From contig NZ_BBNN01000022.1 of assembly GCF_000829695.1 (NCBI RefSeq), positions 1-64,000 on the forward strand: 64,000 bases of DNA, in the 5' to 3' direction. The stretch is from Streptomyces sp. NBRC 110035. Lineage in GTDB: Bacteria > Actinomycetota > Actinomycetes > Streptomycetales > Streptomycetaceae. This document shows positions 59,541 to 64,000 of this stretch, one piece after another. How positions within the stretch are numbered: the first letter of the stretch is position 1; every line of letters begins with the position of its first letter. Position numbers and translations under genes: made by a program. The notes under the pieces are model-generated. The model did no database searches, was not told the origin of the DNA, and saw nothing but the letters and a program-made list of their open reading frames with translations.

Positions 59541-60910
59541 ATGCGTTCGAAGGAGCGGCGCAGTTCCCAGTCGGTGACCGCGGCGTCGTAGGCGTCCACC
59601 TCGACGCGCGCCATGGTGCGGTAGTGGGCGACGACCTCGTCGCCGAAGGCGGCCTTCGCGATGGCGCTGTTCTCCCACAGTTCGGCGGCTTCCCGCAGGG
59701 TCGTCGGGACGTGCTCGAAACCGGCGGCGTAGGCGTTTCCCCGGCAGACCTCGGGCAGGTCGAGACCGTGCTCGACGCCGTACAGCCCGGCCGCGACCAT
59801 GCCCGCCACGGCGAGGTGCGGGTTGACGTCGCCGCCGGGCAGCCGGTTCTCGAAGCGCAGGGAGCGGCCGTGGCCGACGACCCTCAGGGCACAGGTGCGG
59901 TTGTCGTACCCCCAGGCGACGGCGGTCGGTGCGAACGAGCCCGGCTGGAACCGCTTGTAGGAGTTGATGTGCGGGGCGTAGAGCAGGGAGAACTCGCGGA
60001 GCGCGACGAGCTGTCCGGCGAGGAAGTGCCGCATGACGTCCGACATGGAGTCGGGATCCTGGGCCGAACCCGGCATGGCGCTGGTGGTGCCGTCGAGGTC
60101 GGCGAGGGAGAGGTGGATGTGGCAGGAGTTGCCCTCGCGTTCGTTGTACTTGGCCATGAAGGTGAGCGACACGCCCTCCTGGGCGGCGATCTCCTTGGCG
60201 CCGGTCTTGTAGACGGCGTGCTGGTCGCAGGTGACCAGGGCCTCGTCGTAACGGAAGGCGATTTCGTGCTGGCCGGGGTTGCACTCGCCCTTGGCGGACT
60301 CCACGGTGAGGCCGGCGGCGGCCATCTCGTTGCGGATGCGGCGCAGCAGGGGTTCGATCCGGCCGGTACCGAGCACCGAGTAGTCGACGTTGTACTGGTT
60401 GGCCGGGGTGAGCCCGCGGTAGCCGGCGTCCCAGGCCTGCTCGTAGGTGTCCCGGAAGACGATGAACTCCAGCTCGGTGCCGACCTGGGCGGTGTACCCG
60501 AGTGCGGCCAGGCGCTCCAGCTGGCGGCGCAGTATCTGGCGGGGGGCGGCGACGACCGGGGAGCCGTCGGCCCAGGCCAGGTCGGCGACGACCAGGGCGG
60601 TGCCCTCGTTCCACGGCACGCGGCGGAGCGTGTCGAGGTCGGGGAACATGGCGAAGTCGCCGTAGCCGTGCTCCCAGGAGGACATGGCGTAACCGTCGAC
60701 GGTGTTCATGTCGGCGTCGACGGCCAGCAGGTAGGTGCAGCCCTCGGTGCCGTGCCGGAGCACCTCGTCGAGGAAGAAGCGCGCGGCGAACCGCTTGCCC
60801 TGGAGCCGCCCCTGCATGTCGGGGAAGGCCAGGACGACCGTGTCGATCTCACCGCCCGCGACGAGGGCGTGCAGCTCCTCGACACCGAGCGGGGGCGTGG
60901 GGTCTGCCAC
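59537..60910 (-). CDS. GlnA4-like gamma-glutamyl-amine synthetase (glutamine synthetase family)
   Basis: The 457-aa protein has a glutamine synthetase fold: the beta-grasp N-terminus (IDTVVLAFPDMQGRLQGKRF) and a catalytic domain with TELEFIVF, GECNPGQHEIAFRYDEA, EGNSCHIHLSL and RLPGGDVNPHLAVAG. The residues around the ammonium site differ from true GlnA. In S. coelicolor the related GlnA4 joins Glu to ethanolamine, and GlnA3 joins it to polyamines. The adjacent permease, dehydrogenases and gamma-glutamyl hydrolase-like protein fit that use. GTG 60910 follows GAGGAGG. A 40-bp tandem repeat lies just upstream. Confidence 0.88.
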   Translation of the reverse strand: MADPTPPLGVEELHALVAGGEIDTVVLAFPDMQGRLQGKRFAARFFLDEVLRHGTEGCTYLLAVDADMNTVDGYAMSSWEHGYGDFAMFPDLDTLRRVPWNEGTALVVADLAWADGSPVVAAPRQILRRQLERLAALGYTAQVGTELEFIVFRDTYEQAWDAGYRGLTPANQYNVDYSVLGTGRIEPLLRRIRNEMAAAGLTVESAKGECNPGQHEIAFRYDEALVTCDQHAVYKTGAKEIAAQEGVSLTFMAKYNEREGNSCHIHLSLADLDGTTSAMPGSAQDPDSMSDVMRHFLAGQLVALREFSLLYAPHINSYKRFQPGSFAPTAVAWGYDNRTCALRVVGHGRSLRFENRLPGGDVNPHLAVAGMVAAGLYGVEHGLDLPEVCRGNAYAAGFEHVPTTLREAAELWENSAIAKAAFGDEVVAHYRTMARVEVDAYDAAVTDWELRRSFERM

Positions 60911-60920
60911 GGGAGAGCCT

Positions 60921-60960
60921 CCTCGGGCTTCTTCGGGCTTCTTCGGGCTTCTTCGGGCTG
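60921..60960. repeat. Four tandem 10-bp repeats upstream of GlnA4-like gene
   Basis: The unit CTTCGGGCTT occurs four times in a row with single-base changes in the outer copies (CCTCGGGCTT and CTTCGGGCTG). Copies are one helical turn apart and end 10 bp before the GTG, so they lie in the leader or promoter. Copy number could vary by slippage. Confidence 0.8.
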
Positions 60961-60969
60961 CCGGGAGTC

Positions 60970-60983
60970 ATGACGGGGGTCAT
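60970..60983. promoter_or_regulatory. Inverted repeat in divergent promoter
   Basis: ATGAC-GGGG-GTCAT is a perfect 5-bp inverted repeat midway between the divergent GlnA4-like and FadR-type genes, directly beside the 23-bp motif shared with the permease promoter. It may be a second operator. Confidence 0.45.
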
Positions 60984-61006
60984 AAGGTATTGCGGAGAAC
61001 CATTGC
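60984..61006. promoter_or_regulatory. Candidate FadR-type operator, copy 1
   Basis: AAGGT-N11-CCATTGC occurs here and again before the permease gene with identical spacing. GGT...ACC half-sites are typical of GntR/FadR regulators. This copy sits 21 bp before the regulator ATG and could control both divergent units. Confidence 0.55.
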
Positions 61007-61027
61007 TTGGGAAGGGGGCACGACCGC

Positions 61028-61762
61028 ATGCCGGAGGAAGGGGACGACGCGCCCGGTGACGGTCTCGCGCCGGTGCTGCGGCCGGTGCGCGCGGGCAACG
61101 GCTTCGAGGAGGCGCTGGAGCAGATCCTGCAGGTGGTGCGCCTGGGCCTGGTACCGGGCGGGGAGCGGCTGCCGGCCGAACGGGAGCTGGCAAAGCGGCT
61201 GGGGATCAGCCGGGTGACGCTGCGCGAGGTGCTGAGGGTGCTCCAGGACCAGGGCCTCGTGGAGTCCCGGCGCGGCAGGTACGGCGGCACGTTCGTGCTG
61301 CCCCGGCCGACGCACGAGGGCGGGGCCGAGCTGCGGCGGCGGATCGCCGGGGTCGACATCGAGGACGTCCTGCGGTTCCGGGAGGTGCTGGAGGTGGGCG
61401 CGGCGGGCCTGTGCGCCGACCGCGGCCTGGCGGACGCGCGGGCGGCACGGCTCCGCGGGGCGCTGACGGGCACGCGGGACGCCCCGCCGGCCGGGTACCG
61501 CCGCCTGGACACGCTGTTCCACCTCACGCTGGCGGAGCTGTCCGGCTCGCCGACGCTGGCCGCGCAGTACGCGGCCGCACGGGCGAGGGTGAACGACCTG
61601 CTGGACTGCATCCCCCTGCTGGTACGCAATCTGGAGCACTCGCAGCGGCAGCACACCACGCTGGTCGAGGCGGTGCTGGACGGGGACGCGGACGGGGCAC
61701 GGGAGATCGCGCGCGAGCACTGCGCGGGGACGGCGGCACTGCTGCGGGGTTTCCTGGCGTGA
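61028..61762 (+). CDS. GntR-family regulator, FadR subfamily
   Basis: The 244-aa protein has an N-terminal winged helix (GERLPAERELAKRLGISRVT, LREVLRVLQDQGLVESRRGR) and an all-helical FCD effector domain (DVLRFREVLEVGAAGLCADR; HLTLAELSGSPTLAAQYAAA; EHCAGTAALL), in which Asp and His residues often bind a metal. It probably represses the amine-use genes on either side and responds to a pathway amine or acid. The ATG at 61028 follows GGAAGGGGG. A motif shared with the permease promoter supports a small regulon. Confidence 0.9.
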   Translation: MPEEGDDAPGDGLAPVLRPVRAGNGFEEALEQILQVVRLGLVPGGERLPAERELAKRLGISRVTLREVLRVLQDQGLVESRRGRYGGTFVLPRPTHEGGAELRRRIAGVDIEDVLRFREVLEVGAAGLCADRGLADARAARLRGALTGTRDAPPAGYRRLDTLFHLTLAELSGSPTLAAQYAAARARVNDLLDCIPLLVRNLEHSQRQHTTLVEAVLDGDADGAREIAREHCAGTAALLRGFLA

Positions 61763-61976
61763 CACCCGGGTGACGGGGCGGTGACACCGGCGGGCCCGGA
61801 CGCGGGACGCGCCACGCGGGCCGGCGCGGGGCTGCGGTGCAGGTGCGGCGGGTGCGGGGGTCCGGGCGGGCTTCGGCGGGGCCCCGGAGGCGGGGAACCG
61901 GTGCGGGACTTCGTACACGGGTCCGGTGCGCGGGTCTTGCGCCCCGCCGTCCGCGCCGGGAAGGTATGGGGCCACA

Positions 61977-61999
61977 AAGGTCTGGATCCGCTCCATTGC
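61977..61999. promoter_or_regulatory. Candidate FadR-type operator, copy 2
   Basis: AAGGT-N11-CCATTGC is repeated here, 36 bp before the permease GTG, in the 272-bp gap after the regulator gene. Twelve fixed bases with the same spacing as copy 1 make chance unlikely. The rest of the gap shows no gene. Confidence 0.55.
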
Positions 62000-62034
62000 C
62001 CGCTTCCTCGTCACCACCCCTGGGGAGTCACCCC

Positions 62035-63540
<1,506 letters not shown>

Positions 63541-63596
63541 CCCGACCGGTGTCGGAGACGGGGACCGGGACCGGGACCGGGACGGAGGAGCAGAGC

Positions 63597-64000
63597 ATGA
63601 CGGCCAGGCCGCTGATCGGCATCAGCACGTACGAGGAGTCCGGGGTCCGGTGGGGCGCGTGGCGGATGGACGCCGCGCTGCTGCCCCTCGGGTATCCACG
63701 GCTGGTGCAGCGGGCCGGCGGGCTGGCCGCGATGCTCCCGCCGGACGCGCCCGAGCAGGCCGCGGCGACGGTGGCCCGGCTCGACGGTCTGGTCGTCGCG
63801 GGCGGTCCCGACGTGGAGCCGGCCCGTTACGGCGCCGAGCCCGACCCGCGCACCGGGCCGCCCGACCGTGCCCGGGACGCCTGGGAGCTCGCCCTGGTCC
63901 GGGCGGCGCTGGAACGCCGCGTTCCGCTGCTCGGGATCTGCCGGGGCCTGCAGGTGCTGAACGTCGCCCTGGGCGGCACCCTCGTCCAGCACCCCGACGG
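63597..64000 (+). CDS. Class I glutamine amidotransferase / gamma-glutamyl hydrolase (PuuD-like), partial
   Basis: The first 134 residues are visible and the gene runs off the window. It begins MTARPLIGISTYEESGVRWG and contains DGLVVAGGPDVEPARYG and the nucleophile elbow LLGICRGLQVLNVALGG (Cys). This is the peptidase C26 pattern of PuuD, which hydrolyses gamma-glutamyl-GABA. In this setting it would remove the glutamyl group at the end of the pathway. ATG 63597 follows GGAGGAG, 56 bp after the permease stop, so it is probably co-transcribed. Confidence 0.88.
   Translation, partial: MTARPLIGISTYEESGVRWGAWRMDAALLPLGYPRLVQRAGGLAAMLPPDAPEQAAATVARLDGLVVAGGPDVEPARYGAEPDPRTGPPDRARDAWELALVRAALERRVPLLGICRGLQVLNVALGGTLVQHPD

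Noticed and set aside
63561..63582. GGGACC tandem units before the amidotransferase gene
   Set aside because: Only about four short 6-bp units in GC-rich DNA. This is compatible with chance slippage and has no visible regulatory link.

Overview
The window is high-GC actinobacterial DNA, almost certainly from a Streptomyces chromosome. The support is the codon bias, the many GTG starts and 1-4 bp stop/start overlaps, the order pheT-pheS-sensor kinase-rRNA methyltransferase-rplT-rpmI-infC, and Streptomyces-type families (TPR regulator, mycosin, GlnA4-like enzyme). There is no rRNA, tRNA or CRISPR array that I can see.

Layout. (1) Positions 1-2.4 kb are a graveyard: a frameshifted IS630-family transposase, an N-terminal stub of an ATP-dependent DNA ligase, and the last 37 codons of a 3-hydroxyacyl-CoA dehydrogenase. 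(2) 2.5-22.4 kb is mostly conserved chromosome: a Nudix hydrolase, a TPR regulator with a palindromic operator, a SpoIIE-type phosphatase, pheST, a histidine kinase, a SpoU methyltransferase, and the infC-rpmI-rplT operon. That operon has a leader terminator and what looks like an AUC start codon on infC. It is followed by DUF1844 and SseB-like genes, a serine hydrolase, a mycosin with a proline-rich membrane partner, a PLP aldolase/racemase-like protein and a DUF2510 protein. (3) 22.5-57.1 kb is a biosynthetic gene cluster set into this background; a peptidase S51 gene inside it may be a conserved leftover. (4) 57.3-64 kb is a catabolic module: SDR, aldehyde dehydrogenase, GlnA4-like glutamine synthetase homologue, FadR-type regulator, APC permease and a class I glutamine amidotransferase. 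It fits gamma-glutamylation-dependent use of ethanolamine or another amine.

The cluster. A leftward operon carries a LanB-like protein, a free adenylation domain, a PLP fold-II ammonia-lyase or racemase and a free carrier protein. A second LanB-like gene follows behind a strong hairpin. Both LanB-like proteins are about 760-775 aa and lack the SpaB_C elimination domain. Rightward lie MbtH, an Sfp-type phosphopantetheinyl transferase and, further on, a LanM enzyme. The LanM dehydratase half looks intact, but its cyclase half has lost the zinc ligands and the catalytic His. A 65-aa Ser/Thr-rich peptide with a GG motif follows it. Two NRPS proteins (C-A-T-C-A-T and C-A-T-C-A-T-TE), a P450 and an MFS exporter form another leftward operon. 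Regulation is supplied by a LAL-type LuxR protein and a coupled pair of small LuxR proteins.

Interpretation. The NRPS line plus the free A-T pair could make a peptide of about five residues. The first module of the second NRPS has a threonine-like pocket and is followed by an atypical condensation domain that may dehydrate Thr to dehydrobutyrine. One cluster therefore combines NRPS logic, two LanB-like proteins without an elimination domain and a LanM whose cyclase appears dead. I know of no described system with this combination, and it is the main candidate for something new here. Whether the LanM/peptide pair and the NRPS make one product or two cannot be settled from sequence.
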